From the NCBI RefSeq assembly GCF_026625985.1, contig NZ_CP113116.1, positions 2,046,001-2,110,000 on the forward strand: a stretch of 64,000 nt of DNA, given 5' to 3'. Of this stretch, positions 26,344 to 34,166 are shown in pieces (positions within the stretch are counted from its first letter, which is position 1; each line of letters opens with the position of its first letter). Both the position numbers and the translations under genes were made by a program. Source of the DNA: Mycobacterium sp. Aquia_213. Its GTDB lineage: Bacteria; Actinomycetota; Actinomycetes; Mycobacteriales; Mycobacteriaceae. Under the pieces are notes generated by a model. The model searched no databases. It saw only the letters and a list, made by a program, of their open reading frames with translations, and was not told the DNA's origin.

Positions 26344-27612
26344 TCAGGCGGCAGTGAGATGACGTGCCGTCCCTAACGGGATGGAGATGGCGAGTTCAGT
26401 TCCAGGGGAGGTCGAGCGCACGTCGAACTGTCCGCCGGACGCGAGTACCCTCGCCCGCATCGATGTCATTCCAATATGACCTTCGTCAGCCTTTTGCGCG
26501 ATGGCCGCCGCTGAGATGCCCACTCCGTTGTCGGCAACACGCAGCGAGGCCAACCCGTCGCAGTGTTGTAACTCGATCCAAATATTTTGCGCCCGCGCAT
26601 GTTTGACGACATTCGTCGATGCCTCACGCGCAGCGTTGTACAGCACGTCATCGGCCTCGGTGCGCAGGCCATCGGGCCAACTGCCCGCGTCGAAATCTAC
26701 GGTGAGTCCTGCGCGGGAACCAAGGCTATCGGCGAGAGCGGAGATCGCTGACTTCAATCCCATCCGCACCAGCACGTCTGGATGCAGCTCACGGACTACG
26801 TCGCGCAGCAGCCCCGAACATTCGGCGAGCGCGGATGCCACGCGGTCCGCCGCATCGGCCGAGCCTTCTCGCACATCCTCGATGTCTTGGCGCGCAACCA
26901 AGATGTACTGGAGGGCGCCATCGTGCAGACGTTCCGAGATAGCCTGCCGCTCATGTTTTTCCACTTCCAGCAACTCTTCCAACAGCTGGCTCCGTTGCCG
27001 TGCCAAGTCCGCGATCATTTCCACTCTGGACCGCTGGATGAATGACAGGACAACCGATCCACCGGCCAGCGCGGCCAAGACGAATGAACTCAGCAGGATC
27101 GACGCCCACGGCTCCTGGTTGGCCGACCTAGTGATCCAGCACGTCAGAACGAATACGGATACGGTCGGGATCGCCACCGCCCCACTGATCTTGGGATCCA
27201 GCTGCGCAGCCGCGATCAATGGAATCAGGAAGAAGCCATTCCTCATCACGTCTGATGTCCAGTCCTGCGGGGACGTCACGCCGGCGAGTATCGACAGGAC
27301 AGAGACCATCGTGACGTCGGCGGTCAGCACGAGCAGTGGCACCAGGGTCCGGGTGGATGTCGTCGTGGGCGCCCCACGTCGCAGCGCCCACTTACTCCAG
27401 AATCCGAGGATGGCCACGTACACCAGCGGGATGCTCACGCAGACCCACTCGTAGTGGTCCGGCGGCTCCAAAAACAACGTCGCAACGACCAAGACGATCA
27501 GCACCGCGCGCAATCCAAACTGCAGCAGAGTTCCCAGCCACAACGTCCGCCGGACGTCCGGTACAACCTGTTGCGATCGCAATTCGACCCCACGCTGGCG
27601 ATCTATAGACAT
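26344..27612 (-). CDS. Orphan NarL-type sensor histidine kinase
   Basis: Protein of 422 residues with about six membrane helices in the first 190 residues, then a HisKA_3 dimerisation helix with the phospho-acceptor in ISERLHDGALQ and a HATPase domain (N box NAAREASTNVVKHA, G box DNGVGI, then GHIGMTSMRARV). This kinase type usually pairs with a LuxR-type response regulator; none is nearby, so the partner is unknown. The signal is likely sensed in or near the membrane because no periplasmic domain is visible. Confidence 0.87.
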   Translation of the reverse strand: MSIDRQRGVELRSQQVVPDVRRTLWLGTLLQFGLRAVLIVLVVATLFLEPPDHYEWVCVSIPLVYVAILGFWSKWALRRGAPTTTSTRTLVPLLVLTADVTMVSVLSILAGVTSPQDWTSDVMRNGFFLIPLIAAAQLDPKISGAVAIPTVSVFVLTCWITRSANQEPWASILLSSFVLAALAGGSVVLSFIQRSRVEMIADLARQRSQLLEELLEVEKHERQAISERLHDGALQYILVARQDIEDVREGSADAADRVASALAECSGLLRDVVRELHPDVLVRMGLKSAISALADSLGSRAGLTVDFDAGSWPDGLRTEADDVLYNAAREASTNVVKHARAQNIWIELQHCDGLASLRVADNGVGISAAAIAQKADEGHIGMTSMRARVLASGGQFDVRSTSPGTELAISIPLGTARHLTAA

Positions 27613-27701
27613 CGGCGGCTCCTATCGTCTCGCGATGGCGAGATCATAGCCACCGATTTCCAGCAGGAATGGACGTTCGCGGTGGTGCCAACGCCTCCTC
27701 C

Positions 27702-28178
27702 TCAGGCTGTGCGCGGCCAGAATCGGTATGCCACCAGCATCGGCACGATCACCCAGGGGAGGTTGAGCGGCAGGTAGGTCGCCAGGTGTGAGGGACTGTC
27801 AGGGCCGAGGAATGTCTGCATCAAGTAGAAGTACATGTTCACCAAGGCACTGACGGCGTAGGCCATGGCCACTGCAGGTAGCCAAGGCCACGACTTGAGC
27901 TTCCAGACGCCGATGGTGAGCACCACGAGCAGCGGAAGTTGCACGAAACCGTCGTACAAGAGCGAGGCCCGCAGGGCGGGCGGCATGACGAGGTGCTGCG
28001 GTTCTTGCTCGACACCCCAGGTGTGTAAGGCACGCAAAGGTGGCCATGGGCTGTCAGTCGCGACAGGAACTCCAAGGGCTTCCGGCAGACTCAACACGAG
28101 CGCGTTGATGATGCCGAGCACGAAGGCTGGGAGCAGGAGGTAGTCGATCCGACGCCGGACAAGGGTGCGGGAGTTCAT
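27702..28178 (-). CDS. Four-helix membrane protein, EXPERA-like
   Basis: Protein of 158 residues with four hydrophobic segments. The pattern DGFVQLPLLVVLTI, YAVSALVNMYFYLMQ and LPLNLPWVIVPMLVAYRF resembles EXPERA-domain proteins (emopamil-binding/TMEM97 type), where an N-x-PW motif precedes the last helix. A sterol- or lipid-related role is inferred only from that resemblance. Confidence 0.6.
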   Translation of the reverse strand: MNSRTLVRRRIDYLLLPAFVLGIINALVLSLPEALGVPVATDSPWPPLRALHTWGVEQEPQHLVMPPALRASLLYDGFVQLPLLVVLTIGVWKLKSWPWLPAVAMAYAVSALVNMYFYLMQTFLGPDSPSHLATYLPLNLPWVIVPMLVAYRFWPRTA

Positions 28179-28265
28179 CGTGAAGCCTCGCGCTGCATCT
28201 GCTCATCTTGCATGACACTCGATTGGTTCGAGTATCAACAGCGCCGGTGGCAGCATTAGCGCTGG

Positions 28266-28289
28266 AGCAAACCGCTGCTGGTGTTCGAA
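28266..28289 (+). repeat. 24-bp exact match to the 3' end of the reductase gene at 32223
   Basis: Identical to 32223-32246, where it encodes the last residues SKPLLVFE of an MDR reductase. Here the same frame gives SKPLLVFE and a stop, without a gene upstream. Probably a vestige. Confidence 0.5.
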
Positions 28290-28309
28290 TGACAGGAGGC
28301 AAACGCCAA

Positions 28310-28849
28310 GTGACCACACTGATTTCCTTGCGGGCAACGCTTGCGACATTGCTGGCGATAACTGCGTGCGCCACCGCGCCCCACGGCAACGCCGACCCGA
28401 CACCCGAGCAGTCGCCGTTCCCGACCGGAAAAGCCGGTTCCACCATTCATGTCACGGAGTACAGCACCGCGACCGCCGACATCACGCTCAACAACGCCAA
28501 CTGGGTCTCGCCCTGCTCCGGCAATGGGGGTTGCAACGTCATCGAACTCACCATCGTCGGTAAATCCGACGCGCCGTTCACCTACAGCCAGACCTCCATC
28601 ACCGCCGCCGCTACGCCGTGGCGACAAGACCCGTACCGGGATATCCAGGGCGGCTCATCCATCATCGACTACCAGCAGATCAACAAGACGCCGCCGCTGC
28701 ACTCGGGCACCGTCGCCAATGGCCAAACCACCCACGGATTCATCGCTTACGACGGCAATGTGAAGCAGGGCGACGTCTACATCGAGTTCAACGACCCCAA
28801 TGCTCCGGCGGCACCCACCCCGTTGGCGGGCTGGAAAGTTCACACCTAG
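28310..28849 (+). CDS. MPT63-like secreted lipoprotein
   Basis: The GTG at 28310, behind AGGAGG, gives 179 residues. A signal peptide ends in the lipobox-like LLAITAC. The mature part is a beta-rich immunoglobulin-like domain with a disulfide pair (SPCSGNGGC), PFTYSQTSI and GQTTHGFIAYDG, as in MPT63/DUF4352 proteins of mycobacteria. Function of this family is unknown. It ends about 90 bases before the shared palindrome. Confidence 0.72.
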   Translation: MTTLISLRATLATLLAITACATAPHGNADPTPEQSPFPTGKAGSTIHVTEYSTATADITLNNANWVSPCSGNGGCNVIELTIVGKSDAPFTYSQTSITAAATPWRQDPYRDIQGGSSIIDYQQINKTPPLHSGTVANGQTTHGFIAYDGNVKQGDVYIEFNDPNAPAAPTPLAGWKVHT

Positions 28850-29223
28850 ACCCGCTGACTCTTAGACGAGTTAAGCAGTCTTCCAAGAGGATTGGCGACA
28901 GCGGTCCCGCAGTCGCGCCGCGCGGCTTATTGAGCCGAATCGAGTAGTCCACTACTCGTGCCCATCACCAATCCAAACCCAATACTTGACTCGGTTGGAC
29001 CTGTATGGGTCCGGCTTTCCGCCCCCGCAGGAGGAGGTGGCTGCGAGCCAGGTAGTTGGTCTACGTCGTGCAACAAGCGCCGGTCGACCACGAGAAGCAA
29101 CCATGCCTCTCATCGGTCGCGGATTCCGCTGCGCACCATAGCCTTCGGCGCATGGGACGTGCTTGGACCGGGCCCGAGAGCCGTAGGAAGAATCGAATTA
29201 GTTGTACTGGAAGGAGTTTCATC
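28850..29223. other. Upstream region of the M4 protease gene
   Basis: 374 bases. It contains the palindrome at 28941-28958 and a GGAAGGAG ribosome site close to the protease start. Open frames here have no homology or composition support. Confidence 0.45.
28941..28958. promoter_or_regulatory. Palindromic operator candidate, copy 1
   Basis: CGAGTAGTCCACTACTCG, two 8-bp arms around CC. The inner 16 bases match the palindrome at 37580-37595 at 15 positions. It lies 266 bases upstream of the M4 protease start, with no other gene between. Confidence 0.65.
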
Positions 29224-30279
29224 ATGTGTGCTCGTCATAGGTGCCACATCATTCCGCCAAGCGTGCTATCGAAGCTCGCTGAGGACGAGTCGATACCGGC
29301 AGACACGCGCCAGGCAATGCGGGAAAGCGTTGTGCTGGAGGACGCCTGGCGCGGACTGCGCAGTGCGCAGACCGAGGCCGTGCAAATGGGTTTGCTTGCA
29401 AGGGGAATGACCAGCAATCGGTTTGCGGGCGTTCTCGCGCCGGCTCCATCGGTGCTTGTCGACGATTGCAAGAACACCACATCGCTGCCCGGGGCGCCAA
29501 TTGTCACGCCCGAGACCAGCCCGGATGCCACCGCTGTACACGCGTTCGAGGAAACAACGGCCGTCGCCAAGTTCTACAAGCAATGCTTCGGACGCAACTC
29601 CGTCGACGATGCGGGTATGACGCTGATGTCATCGATTCACTATGGCGTGCGCTACATGAACGCTTTCTGGAATGGCTCCCAGATGACGTATGGAGACGGC
29701 GACGGGAAAATCTTCCTCGACTTCACGGAATCGAATGACGTGATCGGCCACGAGTTGACGCACGGTGTCACGCAGTACACCGCGGGGCTTGACTACACCG
29801 ACGAGCCGGGGGCGCTCAACGAGAGTGTCTCCGACGTGTTCGGCTCGATGTTCCGCCAGTGGCAAAAGAAGCAAACCGTCGTCAAGGCGGATTGGCTCAT
29901 CGGCGCCGACATCATCGGTCCCGCGGCGAAGGCGAAAGGCTATACGTGCCTGCGTAATATGGCCAAGCCCGGCGATCCGCACTGCCTCTCACCGCAACCA
30001 GACAACTACCGGAATTACATCCCCGGTGGGGATCCGCACGACAACAGCGGTATCCCAAATCACGCCTTCTACCTTGCCGCGACCTCTATCGGAGGACGGT
30101 CCTGGCAGAAGGCGGGGAGAGTCTGGTTCGAGGCTTTGACCAGCCCGAGCGCCAACAAATCGACGAACATGAAAGAGTTCGCCGACCTTACCCGCGCCGC
30201 CGCCAAATCGTTGTTCCCTGCCGATCCCGCCGTATACAGTGCAGTGGACGACGCGTGGACCCAAGTAGGCATCGCGTAG
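29224..30279 (+). CDS. M4 (thermolysin/protealysin-type) metalloprotease
   Basis: Zinc endopeptidase of 351 residues. The N-terminus HRCHIIPPSVLSKLAE is the short protealysin-type propeptide motif and there is no signal peptide, unlike classic secreted thermolysins. The zinc site is HELTH (176-180) with third ligand E200 in GALNESVSDVFG; IPNHAFYLAATSIGG provides the C-terminal active-site His region. The ATG follows GGAAGGAG. It is followed after 18 bases by an emfourin-like inhibitor gene, the arrangement known for Serratia protealysin. The absence of a signal peptide leaves the place of action open. Confidence 0.9.
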   Translation: MCARHRCHIIPPSVLSKLAEDESIPADTRQAMRESVVLEDAWRGLRSAQTEAVQMGLLARGMTSNRFAGVLAPAPSVLVDDCKNTTSLPGAPIVTPETSPDATAVHAFEETTAVAKFYKQCFGRNSVDDAGMTLMSSIHYGVRYMNAFWNGSQMTYGDGDGKIFLDFTESNDVIGHELTHGVTQYTAGLDYTDEPGALNESVSDVFGSMFRQWQKKQTVVKADWLIGADIIGPAAKAKGYTCLRNMAKPGDPHCLSPQPDNYRNYIPGGDPHDNSGIPNHAFYLAATSIGGRSWQKAGRVWFEALTSPSANKSTNMKEFADLTRAAAKSLFPADPAVYSAVDDAWTQVGIA

Positions 30280-30297
30280 GGCGGATTTGAGGCATTT

Positions 30298-30564
30298 ATG
30301 CAGGACCGCTACATCATTGAAAGACGTGGCGGCTTCGCCGGCCTGAAGGCCCGCGGCGTCGTAGCCGCTGACGCCCTCGATCCGAGTGATCGCGCGACCC
30401 TGGAGGAACTCCTCAGTAGCGACAAGCCACTGACCAGGGACCCCGGTGCCGACCGCTACACGTACGTCGTCACACGCGAAAGCGACGACGGATGTACGAC
30501 GCGCGAGGTTCCTGAAAGCGTGTTGCCCCCAACGGTGGCCGGCGTTGTCGAGACGAGCATCTGA
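30298..30564 (+). CDS. Emfourin-like protease inhibitor
   Basis: Protein of 88 residues. IIERRGGFAGLKARGVVAADAL is close to the core of emfourin, the protein inhibitor encoded beside protealysin, and LEELLSSDKPLTRDP and YTYVVTRES fit the rest of that small domain. It lies 18 bases after the M4 protease stop on the same strand. By analogy it should bind and silence the neighbouring enzyme; this is inference from motif and position. Confidence 0.7.
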   Translation: MQDRYIIERRGGFAGLKARGVVAADALDPSDRATLEELLSSDKPLTRDPGADRYTYVVTRESDDGCTTREVPESVLPPTVAGVVETSI

Positions 30565-30567
30565 CGA

Positions 30568-30690
30568 ACCGAGGACGGCATTCCAGTCGGTGCACACATT
30601 CTCGAGGGGGATCCGTCCCCGGCGAACCACTGCGACGGATGGGTCAAGTGCCCGAAGGGGTGTACGAATCGCTGCACGCCAAGAAAGTGA
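30568..30690 (+). pseudogene. 3' remnant of a Cys-rich secreted protein gene
   Basis: Encodes TEDGIPVGAHILEGDPSPAN followed by HCDGWVKCPKGCTNRCTPRK and a stop. The first 76 bases match the 3' part of the intact gene at 52823-53146 at 68 positions. There is no start or signal peptide, and the fragment begins right after the emfourin stop. Confidence 0.7.
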
Positions 30691-30759
30691 CGTAAATCGG
30701 TTGGCGACCCAGAGGATCGCGCTATTTGCGATTTTGCCCGGAATCTAGGAGGTTCTTGA

Positions 30760-31056
30760 TTACGTGAGGCTGTCCTCCAGGTAGCGCAGCGAGTGTCTAC
30801 CCTGCGACTCGGAGTCACTCTCGGACAGCCAAAGGGCCCGCTCCTGAATCGCTTCCGTTGACCCGTACACCCGGCGACTACAACCGGGGCAAGTCAGGTA
30901 TGTGTACATTTTGTCGCCGCCTCGCGGCCATTCTTCGTGTACGCCATCGGGCAACTGGATCTCGGTGGTCTGTTGCCCGGCGCCCTGAATCAGCTGGCCC
31001 GCCACGTGTCCCTCCGGACAGGTCAGGTCCATGGTCATCAGTCCTCGGGCGCTCAT
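30760..31056 (-). CDS. Small putative zinc-binding protein
   Basis: Protein of 98 residues with two Cys-rich clusters, LTCPEGH and LTCPGCSRRV, that could form a zinc ribbon (Cys, His or Cys-Cys pairs about 45 residues apart). The C-terminus is Ser/Glu-rich. An AGAGG site precedes the ATG. No family recognised. Divergent from the reductase at 31233. Confidence 0.6.
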   Translation of the reverse strand: MSARGLMTMDLTCPEGHVAGQLIQGAGQQTTEIQLPDGVHEEWPRGGDKMYTYLTCPGCSRRVYGSTEAIQERALWLSESDSESQGRHSLRYLEDSLT

Positions 31057-31232
31057 GTGTTACCTCTTCAGTCGCTGATAACCCTGACGGACCGGGATCA
31101 AGTGGTGGATGAATCCACTTCACCGTATCCGCTGGTTGCGGCCGCGGCTAAGGATCGGGCGGGATCAGCGCCGATAACTTCGCCGCGGTGGCAGCATTGG
31201 CCCCAGATCCGACCGAAGGGGCATCAGGGAAG

Positions 31233-32252
31233 ATGACAACCATGCGGTCTCTTGTCGCCGACACCGTAGGCGAACCATCGGAGGTCTTGCACCTGCAGGT
31301 TCGCCCAATTCCGGAGCCCGGTCCCGGCCAGGTCCGGATCCGGGTGGCAGCGGTGCCGGTGGAGGCCAGCGATCTGCATACCATCCGCGGCAGGTACGGA
31401 TTCACCCCGGAGTTCCCAACCGTGCCCGGAATTGAATCCGTCGGTGTCATCGACGAACTCGGCAGCGGCACAGAAGGTTTCACCATCGGGCAACGCGTCG
31501 TCACGATCGCAGTCACGGGCACGTGGCAGGAGTTCGTTGTCGCCGATGTCGAGCGGGTCCTGCCCGTTCCTGCCGGTATGAGCAATTCCACGGCTGCCCA
31601 GATTCTGAGTAATCCGCTCACCGCCGTGATCTTGACCGGTGACGAACTCGATGTCCGACCCGGTGAATGGCTTCTGCAGACGGCAGCCGGCTCAACTGTG
31701 GGGCAGATGGTCATCCAACTCGGAGGGCACGTCGGCTTCAAGACACTCAACGTGGTCCGCCGCCGATCCGCTGTCGGGGACATCCTCGGGCTGGGCGGCG
31801 ACGCGGTGATCTGCACCGAAGACGAGGACCTGCGCGAACGGGTGGCCGAGATCGCCGGACTTGATGGCGTGTCCAAGGCAATCGACTGTGTCAGCGGTCA
31901 GGTCGGTGCGGACGTGTCGCGCGCGCTGGCGCCGGGCGGTCAGCTGGTCGTCTTCGGCGCTCTCTCGACCCACCGCCAAACCGAGCCCGACAAGCTGACT
32001 ATTCCCGTCTTTGCGCGCTCACTGATCTATGAAACCAAGACCGTTCGGGGGTTCTGGTTGTTCCGCTGGTTCACCGAGACCCCGACGGATCGAATGGCCG
32101 CGACGATCGACCGGACTCTTCGGCTCGCCGACAGCGGTGTGCTGCGCGTGCCGGAGGGCCAGCCGATCCCAATCGAAAAGTTCAGCGACGCTGTCCATTT
32201 GGCCGAAGCCCCCGAGCACGGCAGCAAACCGCTGCTGGTGTTCGAACCGTAG
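31233..32252 (+). CDS. MDR-superfamily NADPH:quinone/enoyl reductase-like protein
   Basis: Protein of 339 residues without zinc ligands. GroES-like half with VPVEASDLHTIRGRYG and VPGIESVGVIDELG; cofactor half with TAAGSTVGQMVIQLGGHVGFKT. It is closer in motif to the enoyl thioester reductase subgroup than to alcohol dehydrogenases. Start at the ATG behind CAGGGA. The fucosyltransferase gene starts 19 bases downstream, so the two are probably cotranscribed. Confidence 0.82.
   Translation: MTTMRSLVADTVGEPSEVLHLQVRPIPEPGPGQVRIRVAAVPVEASDLHTIRGRYGFTPEFPTVPGIESVGVIDELGSGTEGFTIGQRVVTIAVTGTWQEFVVADVERVLPVPAGMSNSTAAQILSNPLTAVILTGDELDVRPGEWLLQTAAGSTVGQMVIQLGGHVGFKTLNVVRRRSAVGDILGLGGDAVICTEDEDLRERVAEIAGLDGVSKAIDCVSGQVGADVSRALAPGGQLVVFGALSTHRQTEPDKLTIPVFARSLIYETKTVRGFWLFRWFTETPTDRMAATIDRTLRLADSGVLRVPEGQPIPIEKFSDAVHLAEAPEHGSKPLLVFEP
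32223..32246 (+). repeat. 24-bp sequence repeated at 28266-28289
   Basis: Codes for the C-terminal SKPLLVFE of the reductase. A shorter 14-base piece of the adjoining sequence (TTCGAACCGTAGGA) also occurs after the HAD gene near 26329. Confidence 0.5.
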
Positions 32253-32271
32253 GAGAGCCGGACGACACCGG

Positions 32272-33006
32272 ATGATCAGTTTTCCAGAGCTGGGCCGCAT
32301 GGGGCGCATCGGCAATCAGCTCTTCCAGATTGCCGCCACCATCGGGCTGGCTCGCGACCACGACGATCGTTATGGTTTCCCGCGGTGGCCGTATGAGGGC
32401 GAATTCGCGCTGAACGGATGCTTCTACGACAGCCTGCCCGAGGGGCCGATGTATCAGGAGCCCAACTTCCATTACGACCGGATTCCCTACGCCCCGAACC
32501 TTCAACTCAGGGGATTTTTTCAATCCGAACGCTATTTCGCGGCGCACGCAGAGTACGTGCGGACTGTCCTGACACCGCTGCACGCGCGCGAGATCGAAGA
32601 GTTGGAAGGAACCGCAAGTCTTCAGGTTCGCCGCGGTGACTACGTCTACCTGCAACCGAAGCATCCGTTGGTTCCGATGTCGTTTTATGAGAAGGCCATG
32701 GACCATCTGCGTGCTCAGGGGACGCGGGGATTCCTCATATTTTCGGACGACCTCGACTGGTGCCGATCGCAGGCTTGGCCCGTCGACGCAACCGTGATCC
32801 CGAATCTCGCTGTCCGCGAACAATTCTCAATGACAATGGCTTGCGAACACCATATCCTCGGCAATTCGAGCTTCTCCTGGTGGACCGCCTGGCTCGACCG
32901 AAAACCCGACAAGATCGTCATCGCCCCTGAAGCGTGGTTCGGAGCGGATTTCCGGGACGAATTCCCGACGCGAGATCTCCTTCCGCCGCAGTGGATTGTC
33001 TTGTAG
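32272..33006 (+). CDS. GT11-family (alpha-1,2-fucosyltransferase-like) glycosyltransferase
   Basis: Protein of 244 residues. The N-terminal GRMGRIGNQLFQIAATIGLA matches the GT11 start, LQVRRGDYVYL is the donor-binding HxRRGDY-type motif (with Q-V in place of H-I), and GNSSFSWWTAWL is the conserved third motif. Such enzymes transfer fucose from GDP-fucose to a galactose-containing acceptor. Acceptor unknown; a surface glycan is likely. Confidence 0.82.
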   Translation: MISFPELGRMGRIGNQLFQIAATIGLARDHDDRYGFPRWPYEGEFALNGCFYDSLPEGPMYQEPNFHYDRIPYAPNLQLRGFFQSERYFAAHAEYVRTVLTPLHAREIEELEGTASLQVRRGDYVYLQPKHPLVPMSFYEKAMDHLRAQGTRGFLIFSDDLDWCRSQAWPVDATVIPNLAVREQFSMTMACEHHILGNSSFSWWTAWLDRKPDKIVIAPEAWFGADFRDEFPTRDLLPPQWIVL

Positions 33007-33034
33007 GTCGGCATGTCACCCCGATCGTGACCTG

Positions 33035-34144
33035 TTAGCCAGCGGGACGAGGCAGGGCCCGGCGTGAACGCCAGTCCGTGTCTACATACATTCGTGCCTT
33101 GGGCAACTTCTTGTCATAGGACGGATTGGCTTTGGCACGGTCCTGGACGCTCGCGTGGATCAGGGCTCCTTCGGGCACTTTGCGGCGGCCCGGGCCGAGG
33201 ACCTTCCACAGCACGCCGTTCTTGTGGATTGGCCCGGTCGGGTCGACGACATTGGTGAGCTTAACGACGTCGGCGTAGCCGGCCGGTCGCACCAGCAACC
33301 CATGGTCGATCGCTTCGTCCACCATCCATTTGAGCGCTATGTCAGAGAGGCGGGTGCCGCGACCGTACATGCCTCCGACGTCGGAATGCACGCCCGCGAA
33401 CCACACTTCGCTGAGGTCCTGTTCTTTCTCGACCAGTAAGTGGTTCGGGTTGGGCGGCGCGACGAGATACTCGGCGAAGGGGCGCCGGCTTTCGTCGATT
33501 GACACCGCGTGACGAATTGTCTTGGCGTGCGGCAATTGACGTGTGAAGGGCCAGCGAAGCTGCCGGCTCAGCGTGCCGGCTGCTTTGACCGTGTCCCAGA
33601 GACCGACGAAATGGACCGGCGCGTGATCGCGGCGGTGGTGCCCATGGGTCTTGGCGTACTTGCGCAGGCCCTCGAAGTACTCCTTGCGCCGGGTCTCGGC
33701 GTGACCCCGGAGATAGAATCGGCGTTCCTGTTTGGCGAATGCGCTCACTGCATAGGGGACCAGGTTTTGTGAACCCGGCCGAAAGATGCCGAACACGTCC
33801 ATCATTCCGGTCAGCGCCCGCGCGGTGTAGGCGCCCCGGCTGAATCCGAAAACGAAGATCTCGTCGCCCTCGTCATACACCGACGACAGATAACTGTAAG
33901 CCTCGCCGAGGTTTTGGCGTAATCCCGCACCGAAGGTCAGGCCGGCGAACCGTGATATGGCTCGCGCCGGTGGTGTCCAGGCCGCAGGTGAACTGAACGT
34001 GCCGACGCCGGGGTCGTAATACGCCACCTGTTCCTCGGGTTTGGACAAATCCAACAGATCGAACAGGCGCACCACGTTGGTGTTGATGGCGGCCTTGAGC
34101 TGATTGTTGGTGCCGTCAAGGCAGATTACGATTCGCTTGCCCAT
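33035..34144 (-). CDS. DUF2235 alpha/beta hydrolase (Tle1-like phospholipase fold)
   Basis: Protein of 369 residues. It starts with the family strand RIVICLDGTNNQ, has the nucleophile elbow GFSRGAYTARAL (Ser102), an Asp in VHFVGLWDTVKA and a His in AGVHSDVGGMYG. DUF2235 includes type VI secretion phospholipase effectors (Tle1), but no secretion signal or T6SS gene is present. Third gene of the subtilase-MBL-DUF2235 operon, 22 bases after the MBL gene. Lipase activity is inferred from the fold. Confidence 0.85.
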   Translation of the reverse strand: MGKRIVICLDGTNNQLKAAINTNVVRLFDLLDLSKPEEQVAYYDPGVGTFSSPAAWTPPARAISRFAGLTFGAGLRQNLGEAYSYLSSVYDEGDEIFVFGFSRGAYTARALTGMMDVFGIFRPGSQNLVPYAVSAFAKQERRFYLRGHAETRRKEYFEGLRKYAKTHGHHRRDHAPVHFVGLWDTVKAAGTLSRQLRWPFTRQLPHAKTIRHAVSIDESRRPFAEYLVAPPNPNHLLVEKEQDLSEVWFAGVHSDVGGMYGRGTRLSDIALKWMVDEAIDHGLLVRPAGYADVVKLTNVVDPTGPIHKNGVLWKVLGPGRRKVPEGALIHASVQDRAKANPSYDKKLPKARMYVDTDWRSRRALPRPAG

Positions 34145-34166
34145 GGTCGCTCCTCGGCGTGGACTA

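Noticed and set aside
28958..29410. Open frame of 150 residues upstream of the M4 protease
   Set aside because: It overlaps the protease gene in another frame and has no recognisable features.
31105..31118. Short palindrome GTGGAT-GA-ATCCAC before the reductase at 31233
   Set aside because: Six-base arms are not striking in this G+C background and there is no regulator gene nearby.
33035..34144. Type VI secretion effector locus
   Set aside because: DUF2235 resembles Tle1, but there are no T6SS structural, VgrG or immunity genes and mycobacteria lack T6SS.
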